A stretch of 64,000 nt of DNA from Photobacterium kishitanii (GTDB taxonomy: Bacteria > Pseudomonadota > Gammaproteobacteria > Enterobacterales > Vibrionaceae). The stretch lies in the NCBI RefSeq assembly GCF_003026355.1, contig NZ_PYON01000007.1, forward strand, positions 62,001 to 126,000, written 5' to 3'. The notes under the pieces were generated by a model that made no database searches, had not been told where the DNA came from, and was given only the letters and a program-made list of their open reading frames with translations. The number at the start of each line of letters is the position of its first letter. Positions within the stretch are counted from its first letter, which is position 1. Positions 28,708 to 36,483 of this stretch are shown in pieces. The translations under genes and the position numbers were made by a program.

Positions 28708-28860
28708 AAAAAAATCCCGCTGAAAATATCAACGGGAAGGAGATTATCCAAAAAAATACAATTAGGATTTAAAGCAGTAGTGAATTAAACATTAATAAAA
28801 GGGCATCACTGCAGAGCAGAATAACGATTTATCAAATTGAATACATAAGTAAGAGTGGTG
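28708..28860 (-). ncRNA. Candidate small RNA 2 (minus strand)
   Basis: The terminator stem is 28715-28723 paired with 28729-28737 (9 bp with one G-T wobble), followed on the minus strand by seven T (28708-28714). The conserved block lies 14 nt upstream in the direction of transcription. The 5' end is not determined: no clear promoter was recognised, and the upper bound given is arbitrary. Confidence 0.4.
28751..28781 (-). repeat. Direct repeat copy B (31 bp)
   Basis: 30/31 identical to copy A at 28480-28510, with the same orientation and position relative to a terminator. A more diverged partial copy (AAAGCAGTGGT on the plus strand) is at 28991-29001, next to a third hairpin. Confidence 0.9.
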
Positions 28861-28932
28861 ATTTCACAGAAAGTTCAAAAAAAATGATTTTATTTGAAAA
28901 TATTATTTTGTAATTGGATTAGGGGCAGAATA

Positions 28933-28969
28933 GATAAAGAAACCCATCAACAAAAATATGTTAATGGGT
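28933..28969 (-). terminator. Third minus-strand terminator-like hairpin
   Basis: Stem ACCCATCAAC/GTTAATGGGT (28942-28951 and 28960-28969, one mismatch) followed on the minus strand by the weak T tract TTTCTTTATC. It lies beside the diverged third repeat copy at 28991-29001. Confidence 0.5.
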
Positions 28970-29162
28970 ATTGAAGCAAAAACTTCTAAAAAAGCAGTGG
29001 TATCTATAAGACATTAATTCACATTATTGGTTCCCTATCATTTCGTATATAACTCTCAATATTTTTATTATTAATTTTCAAGTCGTTAATTTTTTCAGGA
29101 TCTTATTTTAAATAGTAATTCGTGATGTAGTTCAATTGTTAAGTTTAATGCAATTGTGTAAC

Positions 29163-29182
29163 ATTTAAACGGGTGTTTAAAT
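29163..29182 (+). promoter_or_regulatory. Candidate PsrA operator
   Basis: ATTTAAACGGGTGTTTAAAT is a perfect 8-bp inverted repeat with a 4-bp spacer, 13 bp upstream of the TetR-family gene start. It resembles the recalled PsrA box of Shewanella and Vibrio (TTCAAAC-N4-GTTTGAA). Its position implies autorepression of psrA-fadE. Confidence 0.7.
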
Positions 29183-29194
29183 TGGGTGGATATT

Positions 29195-29839
29195 ATGGCA
29201 GAACAAGGAGCCACTAAAAATCGAATACTGGATGCTGCTGAGTTGCTGTTTGCTGAGCATGGTTTCAAAGAAACGTCTTTACGTACGATTACTACTGCTG
29301 CCAGTGCTAATCTGGCATCAGTAAACTATCATTATGGCGATAAGAAAGGGCTGATTCGTGCAGTATTGAGTCGCTATCTTGAGCTATTTATTCCTGCATT
29401 TAAAATGGAATTGCTGGCCTTACATCAACGTGATGAGTTTGACATGAATGATGTGTTTTTATGTACCAAACGACCATTACTTCGATTAAATAGCTTTAAA
29501 AATAATGGCACTACAATTTTCATGTCATTAATTAGCCATGGTTATACCGATGTTCAAGGGCATTTGCGGTGGTTTATCACGACACATTATGATGATGTTA
29601 TTCAATTGTTCATTGGTGCCGTCCGGCGTGCTTATCCTTGTTTAGATCCTGAGACATTATTTTGGCGACTGCATTTTACCCTTGGTGCATCTGTGTTTAC
29701 GATGACTTCAAGTACAGTACTTTGCGATATTGCAGACAGCAACTTTTCAAACCGTGTCCAGACCGAAGATTTAATTAATCGCTTAGTGCCTTATCTTGCG
29801 GCAGGTGTTACGGCACCGATAGAGCTAAGAAGGGTTTAG
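29195..29839 (+). CDS. psrA: TetR-family fatty-acid-responsive regulator PsrA
   Basis: 214 aa from the ATG; a GTG 9 nt upstream is possible but overlaps the ribosome site. The N-terminal TetR helix-turn-helix is KNRILDAAELLFAEHGFKETSLRTITTAASANLASVNYHYGDKKGLIRAVLSRYLE (about 6-62). The C-terminal ligand domain resembles PsrA. PsrA derepresses fatty-acid degradation genes when it binds long-chain fatty acids. The assignment is supported by the adjacent fadE and the palindrome just upstream. It probably forms an operon with fadE (63-bp gap, no terminator). Confidence 0.82.
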   Translation: MAEQGATKNRILDAAELLFAEHGFKETSLRTITTAASANLASVNYHYGDKKGLIRAVLSRYLELFIPAFKMELLALHQRDEFDMNDVFLCTKRPLLRLNSFKNNGTTIFMSLISHGYTDVQGHLRWFITTHYDDVIQLFIGAVRRAYPCLDPETLFWRLHFTLGASVFTMTSSTVLCDIADSNFSNRVQTEDLINRLVPYLAAGVTAPIELRRV

Positions 29840-29902
29840 TCGCGAACAACTCACCTTATACATTACCGATACTCGTCATTGAATCACAAAAGGATATGCA
29901 TT

Positions 29903-32179
29903 ATGAATTCGTTCTTAACCATGCGTAAACGTTATTTGAGTGATCCTGCTTTTAAATTGTTCAAGAAAGTATTACCACCATTATCAAACACTGAAAAAGA
30001 AGCCATGGAGGCAGGTAGTGTGTGGTGGGATGGCGAGTTATTCAGTGGTACTCCGCATTGGCAAACGTTGCTTGATTACCCTAAACCAAGTTTGAGTGAT
30101 GAAGAACAACGATTTATTGATACCAAGTTACAAACATTATTATCAATGTTAAATGATTATCAAATTGTTCAGCAACAAAAGGATTTACCACCTGAGGTAT
30201 GGCAATACTTACGTCGTGAAAAGTTTTTTGCTTTAATTATCAGTAAACAATATGGCGGACTTGATTTTTCAGCACATGCGAATTCGACCATTGTTGCTCA
30301 AATAGCAACGCGTAGCTTAAGTGCGGCTGTATGTGTGATGGTGCCTAACTCGTTAGGTCCTGGTGAATTGCTGACTCATTATGGAACCCAACAACAAAAA
30401 GACTATTGGTTACCACGATTAGCAAATGGCGATGATATTCCGTGCTTTGCATTAACCGGACCAGAAGCGGGATCGGATGCGGGTGGAATACCCGATGAAG
30501 GCATTGTATGTTATGGCGAACATGAAGGTGAGCAAGTTTTAGGTTTAAATCTTACTTGGAATAAGCGTTATATTACGCTTGCTCCAGTAGCAACTGTACT
30601 TGGCTTGGCATTTAAAATGAAAGATCCACAAGGGTTACTTGGGGACAAAATAGATCTAGGTATTACTTGTGCGTTGATTCCTGCCGATCATGTTGGCGTT
30701 GAAATTGGTGAGCGTCATGATCCATTGAATATGGCATTTATGAATGGGCCAACGCGAGGTAAGGATGTCTTTATCCCACTTGATTGGATTATTGGTGGTC
30801 AAGATTATGCCGGCAAAGGTTGGCGTATGCTGGTGGAATGTTTATCGGCAGGTCGAGGCATTTCATTGCCTGCATTAGGTGCTGCGATAGGGCATTTGGC
30901 AGCAAAAACAACGGGTGCTTATGCTGTTGTTCGTAAACAATTCGGTATGCCTATTGGTAACTTTGAAGGCGTTGCACAAGCGCTAGGGCGTATTGGTGGT
31001 TTTACCTATATGTTAGAAGCAACAAGAACATTGACGACAACCGCGTTAGATATGGGTCAGACTCCAGGTATTGTGACGGCTATTGCTAAATATCATATGA
31101 CGGAGATGTCTCGTACCGTACTTAATGATGCTATGGACATTCATGCTGGCCGCGGTATTCAACTTGGACCAATGAATTATTTAGGTCACCATTATTTTGG
31201 TGTCCCTGTTGCGATAACCGTTGAAGGGGCTAATATCCTTACTCGAAACCTAATGATCTTTGGTCAGGGTGCTACCCGTTGTCATCCTTATGTGCTCGAC
31301 GAAATGACTGCCGCAGCTAACCCTGATGAAGACCAAGCAGCGAAAGATTTTGATCGTTTATTAATCAAACATATTGGTTTTACTGCTGGGAATATAACTA
31401 AATCACTGTTAAATGCTGTTAGTAGGTCATGTTTTAATCGTACGCCTGTAGGTAGTGAGCTCAGCGATTACTATCGTCATTTATCGCGAATGTCAAAAGC
31501 ACTTGCTGTTTGTGCCGATGTTTCAATGCTGAGTTTAGGCGGTGAGCTAAAACGGCGAGAATTGTTATCTGCGCGATTAGGTGATGTGTTAAGCCATTTA
31601 TATTTAGCGTCAGCAACATTAAAACGGTTTGAGGATGATGGCTGCCAGCAGCAAGATTTACCATTGGTACATTACGCATTGCAGTATTGTTTATATCAAT
31701 GTGGTGTGGCGTTTGAGGGAGTCTTTAGTAATTTTCCACGTCAAGGTGTAGGACGGATATTACGTTTACTCACTTTCCCATTGGGAATACATTATTCAGC
31801 GCCCAAAGATGAAACAAGTATTCGTATCGCTACGTTGTTAATGGCACCGAGTGTACATCGTGATCGATGGACTCATTTATGTTATGTCGGTTCTCAAGCC
31901 GATGATCCGATTGCGATAGTGGAGCGTGCTTTTGTCGCACTGCATGAGATCAAACCTTTAGAGCGTAAATTGCTACAAGCGACACGTAATGGTGAGATCC
32001 CGCGCAAAGCTTTATTGATAGATAAATTGCAGTTAGCGTTGGATGCGGGGGTGATCACAGAAGATGAATATAAAAAGATAGAAAATGCAGAGAAGCTAAG
32101 ACAAAAAGCGATTCAAGTGGATCATTTTTGTGCTGACCATTTTAAACAAGTAAGCATGCAACCAGGGAAGGCAGCTTAG
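29903..32179 (+). CDS. fadE: Acyl-CoA dehydrogenase FadE
   Basis: 758 aa from the ATG with AAGGA at 9 nt. The acyl-CoA dehydrogenase core (about 85-480) contains LTGPEAGSDAGG, the flavin-binding WNKRYITLAPVATVLGLAF, RGISLPALGAAIGHLA and a GRGIQLGPMNYLGHHYFG segment. A DUF1974 C-terminal domain typical of FadE follows (about 490-750). It catalyses the first, rate-limiting step of beta-oxidation using FAD. E. coli FadE (814 aa) has extra N-terminal hydrophobic segments that are missing here, so this is the shorter Vibrio-type form. Cotranscription with psrA is likely. Confidence 0.94.
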   Translation: MNSFLTMRKRYLSDPAFKLFKKVLPPLSNTEKEAMEAGSVWWDGELFSGTPHWQTLLDYPKPSLSDEEQRFIDTKLQTLLSMLNDYQIVQQQKDLPPEVWQYLRREKFFALIISKQYGGLDFSAHANSTIVAQIATRSLSAAVCVMVPNSLGPGELLTHYGTQQQKDYWLPRLANGDDIPCFALTGPEAGSDAGGIPDEGIVCYGEHEGEQVLGLNLTWNKRYITLAPVATVLGLAFKMKDPQGLLGDKIDLGITCALIPADHVGVEIGERHDPLNMAFMNGPTRGKDVFIPLDWIIGGQDYAGKGWRMLVECLSAGRGISLPALGAAIGHLAAKTTGAYAVVRKQFGMPIGNFEGVAQALGRIGGFTYMLEATRTLTTTALDMGQTPGIVTAIAKYHMTEMSRTVLNDAMDIHAGRGIQLGPMNYLGHHYFGVPVAITVEGANILTRNLMIFGQGATRCHPYVLDEMTAAANPDEDQAAKDFDRLLIKHIGFTAGNITKSLLNAVSRSCFNRTPVGSELSDYYRHLSRMSKALAVCADVSMLSLGGELKRRELLSARLGDVLSHLYLASATLKRFEDDGCQQQDLPLVHYALQYCLYQCGVAFEGVFSNFPRQGVGRILRLLTFPLGIHYSAPKDETSIRIATLLMAPSVHRDRWTHLCYVGSQADDPIAIVERAFVALHEIKPLERKLLQATRNGEIPRKALLIDKLQLALDAGVITEDEYKKIENAEKLRQKAIQVDHFCADHFKQVSMQPGKAA

Positions 32180-32219
32180 GGTTACTTAGCCAGTGAAATA
32201 TAAACCTGGAATCTCCCGT

Positions 32220-32248
32220 GTGCCACGTAAATACGTGGCACTTTTTTT
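32220..32248 (+). terminator. Rho-independent terminator of psrA-fadE
   Basis: Stem GTGCCACGTA/TACGTGGCAC followed by seven T, 41 nt after the fadE stop. Confidence 0.93.
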
Positions 32249-32368
32249 GACCAAAATTTAGGGTAACACCTCCAACCACTGTGATTTTTGTTCATTTATG
32301 GCATAAATTTAATGCGTATCTGCCTTTAACCTTTTATCCTATTCACAATTATGTAAGGGAAGTTGAAA

Positions 32369-33571
32369 ATGATCATCAAACCTAAAACTCGTGGATTTAT
32401 TTGTACAACAACGCACCCTGTTGGTTGTGAAGATAACGTAAAGCAGCAAATTGCTTACACTAAAGCACAAGGTCCAATTGCAAATGCACCAAAACGTGTA
32501 TTGGTAGTCGGCTCTTCTAGTGGTTATGGCCTGTCATCACGTATTGCAGCAGCATTCGGTGGTGGCGCGGCAACAATTGGTGTTTTCTTTGAAAAACCCG
32601 GTACAGAGAAAAAGCCAGGTACAGCAGGTTGGTATAACTCAGCGGCATTTGACAAGTTTGCTAAAGCAGAAGGTCTTTACTCAAAAAGTTTAAATGGTGA
32701 CGCTTTCTCTAACGAAGCCAAACAAAAAACAATTGATTTGATTAAGCAAGACCTTGGTCAAATTGATATGGTTATTTACTCATTAGCATCACCTGTGCGT
32801 AAATTGCCACAGACTGGTGAAGTTGTTCGTTCATGTCTAAAACCGATGGGCGAAACGTATACCACAACAGCTGTTGATACCAATAAAAACGTATTAATCG
32901 AAACGAGTATTGAACCAGCAACAGAGCAAGAAATTGCCGATACTGTTACCGTTATGGGTGGCGAAGACTGGGAACTATGGATTGATGCGTTAGCAGACGC
33001 TGGTGTACTTGCAGATGGTTGTAAGACTGTTGCTTATAGTTACATTGGTACTGAGCTAACATGGCCTATTTATTGGCATGGCGCATTAGGTCAAGCCAAA
33101 ATGGACTTAGATCGCGCAGCGAAAGAGCTAAACACTAAGCTAAGTGTAACAGGTGGTTCTGCAAATGTAGCAGTATTGAAGAGTGTTGTTACTCAAGCAA
33201 GTTCTGCAATTCCTGTTATGCCATTGTACATTGCGATGGTGTTTAAGAAAATGCGTGAAGAAGGCGTACACGAAGGCTGCATGGAGCAGATCCTACGCAT
33301 GTTCAGCCAACGTCTTTATAAACAAGATGGCACAGTCGCTGAGGTTGACGCTGAAAACCGTTTACGTTTAGATGACTGGGAATTGCGCGAAGATATTCAG
33401 CAGCATTGTCGTGATCTATGGTCAAAAGTAACTAATGACAACTTGTATGATGTTGCTGATTACCAACAATACAAAGATGAATTCTTAAAGCTATTTGGCT
33501 TTGGCATTGATGGTATTGATTACGATGTTGATGTGAATCCTGTTGTTGATTTTGATGTAGAAGATATCTAA
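32369..33571 (+). CDS. fabV: Enoyl-ACP reductase FabV
   Basis: 400 aa (V. cholerae FabV is 402 as recalled). The sequence starts [20 protein letters not shown], diagnostic of FabV. It has the NADH-binding [22 protein letters not shown] and the catalytic Tyr-x8-Lys motif [10 protein letters not shown] around residues 234-243. It reduces trans-2-enoyl-ACP in the last step of fatty-acid elongation. FabV enzymes are typically triclosan-resistant and are the Vibrionaceae substitute for FabI. It lies next to the fatty-acid-degradation operon but behind its own ribosome site (AAGGGA) and terminator. Confidence 0.97.
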   Translation: MIIKPKTRGFICTTTHPVGCEDNVKQQIAYTKAQGPIANAPKRVLVVGSSSGYGLSSRIAAAFGGGAATIGVFFEKPGTEKKPGTAGWYNSAAFDKFAKAEGLYSKSLNGDAFSNEAKQKTIDLIKQDLGQIDMVIYSLASPVRKLPQTGEVVRSCLKPMGETYTTTAVDTNKNVLIETSIEPATEQEIADTVTVMGGEDWELWIDALADAGVLADGCKTVAYSYIGTELTWPIYWHGALGQAKMDLDRAAKELNTKLSVTGGSANVAVLKSVVTQASSAIPVMPLYIAMVFKKMREEGVHEGCMEQILRMFSQRLYKQDGTVAEVDAENRLRLDDWELREDIQQHCRDLWSKVTNDNLYDVADYQQYKDEFLKLFGFGIDGIDYDVDVNPVVDFDVEDI

Positions 33572-33596
33572 TCGTATTGAAATATTAATGTTTTAC

Positions 33597-33622
33597 AAAA
33601 CCGCCATCATGGCGGTTTTTTT
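33597..33622 (+). terminator. Rho-independent terminator of fabV
   Basis: AAAACCGCCA-TCA-TGGCGGTTTT followed by T, 25 nt after the stop. Confidence 0.93.
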
Positions 33623-33734
33623 ATATCTCTATTTTCAATCTATCTTTAAATCGGATGGTATGTGACTTTGTTCCTAGTTATTTATAGATATATTAAGCGT
33701 ATATTTTATCGGTAATTGTGAAAGAGATATCAAA

Positions 33735-34145
33735 ATGAGAACAACATTTGATCGTATTCGTCATGCAATTGGTTTTGAAGTTATTGGTTTGCTATTGATG
33801 GTCGGTATATTGAGTCAATTTGGGTTTGAACTTGGCCATGTAGGTGCTGTCGGTGTGTTCTTTTCTATTGTGGCGACGTTGTGGAATTATGTTTATAACC
33901 AATGGTTTGATAATTTTATGCAGCAAAAATATAGTACAACGCAGAAGACAGTCAGAATACGGTTACTGCATAGTTTAGGATTTGAGGCTGGATTACTTGT
34001 CTTTACTATTCCAGTATTAGCATGGGTGCTTAATGTTAGCTTATGGCATGCATTTGTATTAGATATTGGCATGGTTGTATTTTATTTATTCTATGCCTAT
34101 GGCTACAATCTTATTTATGATCGTATCTATCCTATTAGCGGATAA
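33735..34145 (+). CDS. PACE-family (AceI-like) multidrug efflux protein
   Basis: 136 aa with four transmembrane helices arranged as two tandem bacterial transmembrane pair (BTP) domains. Each starts with an R-x-x-H/G-x-GFE element: RIRHAIGFEVIGLLLMVGIL (first repeat) and RLLHSLGFEAGLLVFTIPVL (second repeat). Each has a WNYxYNxxFD-type partner (LWNYVYNQWFD; YAYGYNLIYDRIYP). The conserved membrane Glu of the PACE family is in GFE. Family members export biocides such as chlorhexidine or short polyamines; the substrate here is not known. It shares a convergent terminator with phoQ. Confidence 0.9.
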   Translation: MRTTFDRIRHAIGFEVIGLLLMVGILSQFGFELGHVGAVGVFFSIVATLWNYVYNQWFDNFMQQKYSTTQKTVRIRLLHSLGFEAGLLVFTIPVLAWVLNVSLWHAFVLDIGMVVFYLFYAYGYNLIYDRIYPISG

Positions 34146-34176
34146 AAATCAGCCAGCGATACACGCTGGCTGATTT
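34146..34176. terminator. Bidirectional terminator between PACE gene and phoQ
   Basis: Perfect 13-bp stem AAATCAGCCAGCG/CGCTGGCTGATTT with a 5-nt loop and A/T-rich flanks on both sides. Confidence 0.9.
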
Positions 34177-34192
34177 ATTTGATTGTCAACGC

Positions 34193-35536
34193 TTAGCTCT
34201 TAGGCAGTTTAATAATAAACGCAGCGCCTTCAAGTGCCGAATTTTCCACATGAATTTTGCCTTGATAACTATCAACAATTTCGTTACAAACAGATAAACC
34301 AATACCTTGACCTGGGTTGAGTTGGTCCGCTCGTACGCCACGTTGAAAAATAGCTTCACGTAATTCAGGTTTAACCCCTGGGCCATCGTCTTCAATTGCA
34401 ATGGTAAAATAATCATTGCTTTCAATAACGGACAGTTTCACTTGGCTAATGCAAAAACGGAAACTATTTTCAAGCATATTGCCAAACAGTTCCATTAAGT
34501 CATCTTTATTTATCGGTAATTTTAGCTTGTCATCAAAATGGTAATGCAATATCGCATGTTTATCGGCGTAAATCTTACTTAACATTCGATCCAAACTGGT
34601 GATGATAGGTTTTAGCTCGACATTGCTTTTCTGCAATCCTTGCTGACCTACCATCGCACGCTTGAGCTGGTATTGGACCAAATCATCCATTTGGCTGATT
34701 TGTTCCATGATACGTTGATTTAGCTCGCGACGATCTAAACTTGAGTCATCAAGCAAAGCATTAGTGGCTGCTAAGCGAGTTTTTAAACTGTGGGCAAGAT
34801 CATCCATAGCATGTCGATAACGACCTTGTTGATCATTACTTATATGACTTAAACGGTTAACAGCCATGGTGACTTCCTGCAGTTCCATTGGATAGTCATC
34901 ATCGAGTTTATCTCGTTTAGCTTCAGCCATTTGATCAAGCTGAGAAGCTAATTTTCGTAATGGTTGGAAACCCCAATGAAAGGCTGCAATAAGAAAAGCG
35001 ACCGCAATCAACACAAAGAGGCCTAAATAGAAAGCCGTTCGTTTATGTAATTGTGCCAGTGAATGTTCATAAGCATCAGCTGAACGCAGCACAACTAATT
35101 GATAAATAGTGCCATTTTCTTTATTTCGACTAAGGTTATAGGCTATGTAGCCTTGATGGTTTTTCATCGTAATTAGCGTGGGTGTCGATATATTCTCTGG
35201 TAAATAACGGCAAACATCACGTAATTTTGCAGCGGAGGATTTATCTGAAACCCATGTTGTTTTGTCACTTTGATCACAGACAACGGCAATATAATCAGTA
35301 TCGGATGGATCAAGAGAATCAATCCATTTATCGACATCTTTAATTAATCCAGCCCGATTAAGTTGTGCCACAACCATTGGCATTTGAGCGACAAGTTCAG
35401 ATGAATATGATGCCATGTAACTTTGGGAATAAAGCTTATTAATGACCGCAGCAAGCGCTGAAGTCACTAATGCAATAATTGCCACAGAGGTGATCAATAC
35501 GCGTTGTCTTAATCGTGGTTGGAAAAATCGATTCAT
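34193..35536 (-). CDS. phoQ: Sensor histidine kinase PhoQ-like
   Basis: 447 aa inner-membrane kinase. TM1 spans about residues 12-33, a periplasmic sensor about 34-167 and TM2 about 168-188, followed by HAMP. The H box is AHSLKTRLAATNALL with His249. The Arg254 after KT replaces the proline typical of PhoQ and most kinases (HSLKTP). The ATPase domain has N box NMLENSFRF, G1 EDDGPGV and G2 NPGQGIGLSVCNEIV. It follows phoP and overlaps it by 4 bp. The PhoQ call rests on the pairing with a clear PhoP and the HSLKT box. Whether it senses Mg2+ or peptides cannot be read from sequence. Confidence 0.83.
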   Translation of the reverse strand: MNRFFQPRLRQRVLITSVAIIALVTSALAAVINKLYSQSYMASYSSELVAQMPMVVAQLNRAGLIKDVDKWIDSLDPSDTDYIAVVCDQSDKTTWVSDKSSAAKLRDVCRYLPENISTPTLITMKNHQGYIAYNLSRNKENGTIYQLVVLRSADAYEHSLAQLHKRTAFYLGLFVLIAVAFLIAAFHWGFQPLRKLASQLDQMAEAKRDKLDDDYPMELQEVTMAVNRLSHISNDQQGRYRHAMDDLAHSLKTRLAATNALLDDSSLDRRELNQRIMEQISQMDDLVQYQLKRAMVGQQGLQKSNVELKPIITSLDRMLSKIYADKHAILHYHFDDKLKLPINKDDLMELFGNMLENSFRFCISQVKLSVIESNDYFTIAIEDDGPGVKPELREAIFQRGVRADQLNPGQGIGLSVCNEIVDSYQGKIHVENSALEGAAFIIKLPKS

Positions 35537-36207
35537 TGGGCATTGAGTTCAAAAATATATCCCTGACCACGAATGGTTGAGATAGGATTATTTTGTCCTG
35601 TTTTAGTAAATTTCTTGCGTAAGCGGCTGATCATTACTTCAATAGTATTAGGATCGCCTTCTTGATCTTCATAAAGGACATCAAGTAAGCGTTGCTTGGA
35701 GACAACTTGACGACTATGGCGCATTAGGTATTCTAATAAATCATACTCGAAAGCCGTTAATTCGAGTAATTCTTCACAAATATAAACTTGCTTAGCTAAT
35801 AAATCGACTCGAATATCGCCAGCCGTCATTTCTGGTTTTACAAAGCCAGCGCTACGACGAACCAATGCACTTAAGCGAGCCACCATTTCTTCTTTTTGAA
35901 ACGGCTTGACTAAATAATCATCAGCGCCAGCTTCAAGACCTGTGACTTTATCTTGCCAATTTGAACGCGCAGTTAAGATCATTATCGGTAGACGTAAGCC
36001 TTTTTTACGCATGTCTTTAATTAAGCTGATGCCATCTCTATCAGGTAAACCAATATCGACAATTGCAATATCGTTAGGGTAATTTTGCGCAAAAAACAGC
36101 CCTTCTTCGGCATTATTGGCACATTGAACTTGATTTCCTAATTCGCTGAGTTGCGATTTAAGGTGATGGCTAAGGATGGCATCGTCTTCGACAATAAGAA
36201 TTCGCAT
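35533..36207 (-). CDS. phoP: Response regulator PhoP
   Basis: 224 aa OmpR-family regulator (E. coli PhoP 223). Receiver: acidic Glu7-Asp8-Asp9, phospho-acceptor Asp51 in IAIVDIGLPDRDG, conserved Lys in DDYLVKPFQKEE. The winged-helix DNA-binding domain runs LTAFEYDLLEYLMRHSRQVVSKQRLL to TIRGQGYIFEL, close to enterobacterial PhoP. It is first gene of phoPQ. No clear PhoP box (GTTTA-N5-GTTTA) was found in the 276 bp upstream, where an imperfect long inverted repeat is seen instead. Confidence 0.9.
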   Translation of the reverse strand: MRILIVEDDAILSHHLKSQLSELGNQVQCANNAEEGLFFAQNYPNDIAIVDIGLPDRDGISLIKDMRKKGLRLPIMILTARSNWQDKVTGLEAGADDYLVKPFQKEEMVARLSALVRRSAGFVKPEMTAGDIRVDLLAKQVYICEELLELTAFEYDLLEYLMRHSRQVVSKQRLLDVLYEDQEGDPNTIEVMISRLRKKFTKTGQNNPISTIRGQGYIFELNAQ

Positions 36208-36247
36208 AGATTGGGCACCAGAGAGATAACGAATGGTATTAATAAGC

Positions 36248-36294
36248 TATGGTAAGGTATCTAATAATAAAGCGCATTAGTTATTGTTACCATA
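36248..36294 (-). repeat. Inverted repeat in phoP upstream region
   Basis: Outer arms TATGGTAA/TTACCATA (36248-36255 and 36287-36294) and inner arms CTAAT/ATTAG (36261-36265 and 36276-36280). It lies 41-87 bp upstream of phoP and could be an operator or a leader hairpin. Confidence 0.5.
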
Positions 36295-36414
36295 ATCTCA
36301 TGATAGGACATGCAAACTAGCGGGAAAGCGGGAAATTGAATAATAAAAGATCAACGTTTTTTTGCTAGTTACACTTAAACGCTAATCGTCAGTGTAGAGA
36401 ATTAGACTGAATAG

Positions 36415-36447
36415 GGGCTGACTCATTAGTAAACTATGAGTCAGCCC
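36415..36447. terminator. Hairpin 3' of ybjL
   Basis: Perfect 12-bp stem GGGCTGACTCAT/ATGAGTCAGCCC with a 9-nt loop, 37 nt after the ybjL stop. There is no clear T tract, so termination is likely but not certain. Confidence 0.6.
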
Positions 36448-36483
36448 TCTATAAAGGTAGGTAAAGTGCTAGATTGATCGCAG

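Larger units (their letters stand above)
28422..29194. other. 773-bp gene-free interval with repeated minus-strand terminator modules
   Basis: No convincing protein gene lies between yeeZ and psrA. On the minus strand there are three terminator-like hairpins (28444-28475, 28708-28737, 28933-28969). Each is immediately preceded, in the direction of minus-strand transcription, by a related sequence. The first two copies are 30/31 identical. The only long ORF (28491-28751, minus) runs through the second terminator and its T tract, so it is unlikely to be a gene. The interval looks like a cluster of small RNA genes. Confidence 0.6.

Noticed and set aside
28491..28751. 86-codon minus-strand ORF in the yeeZ-psrA gap
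   Set aside because: It runs straight through a strong minus-strand terminator and its T tract, ends inside the repeated block, and has no family resemblance; a chance ORF in a noncoding-RNA region is more likely.
32369..33571. fabV as a horizontally acquired triclosan-resistance gene
   Set aside because: Codon use and setting look native, and FabV is the usual enoyl-ACP reductase of Vibrionaceae.
36208..36483. PhoP box upstream of phoP
   Set aside because: No pair of GTTTA-like half-sites with 5-bp spacing was found on either strand.
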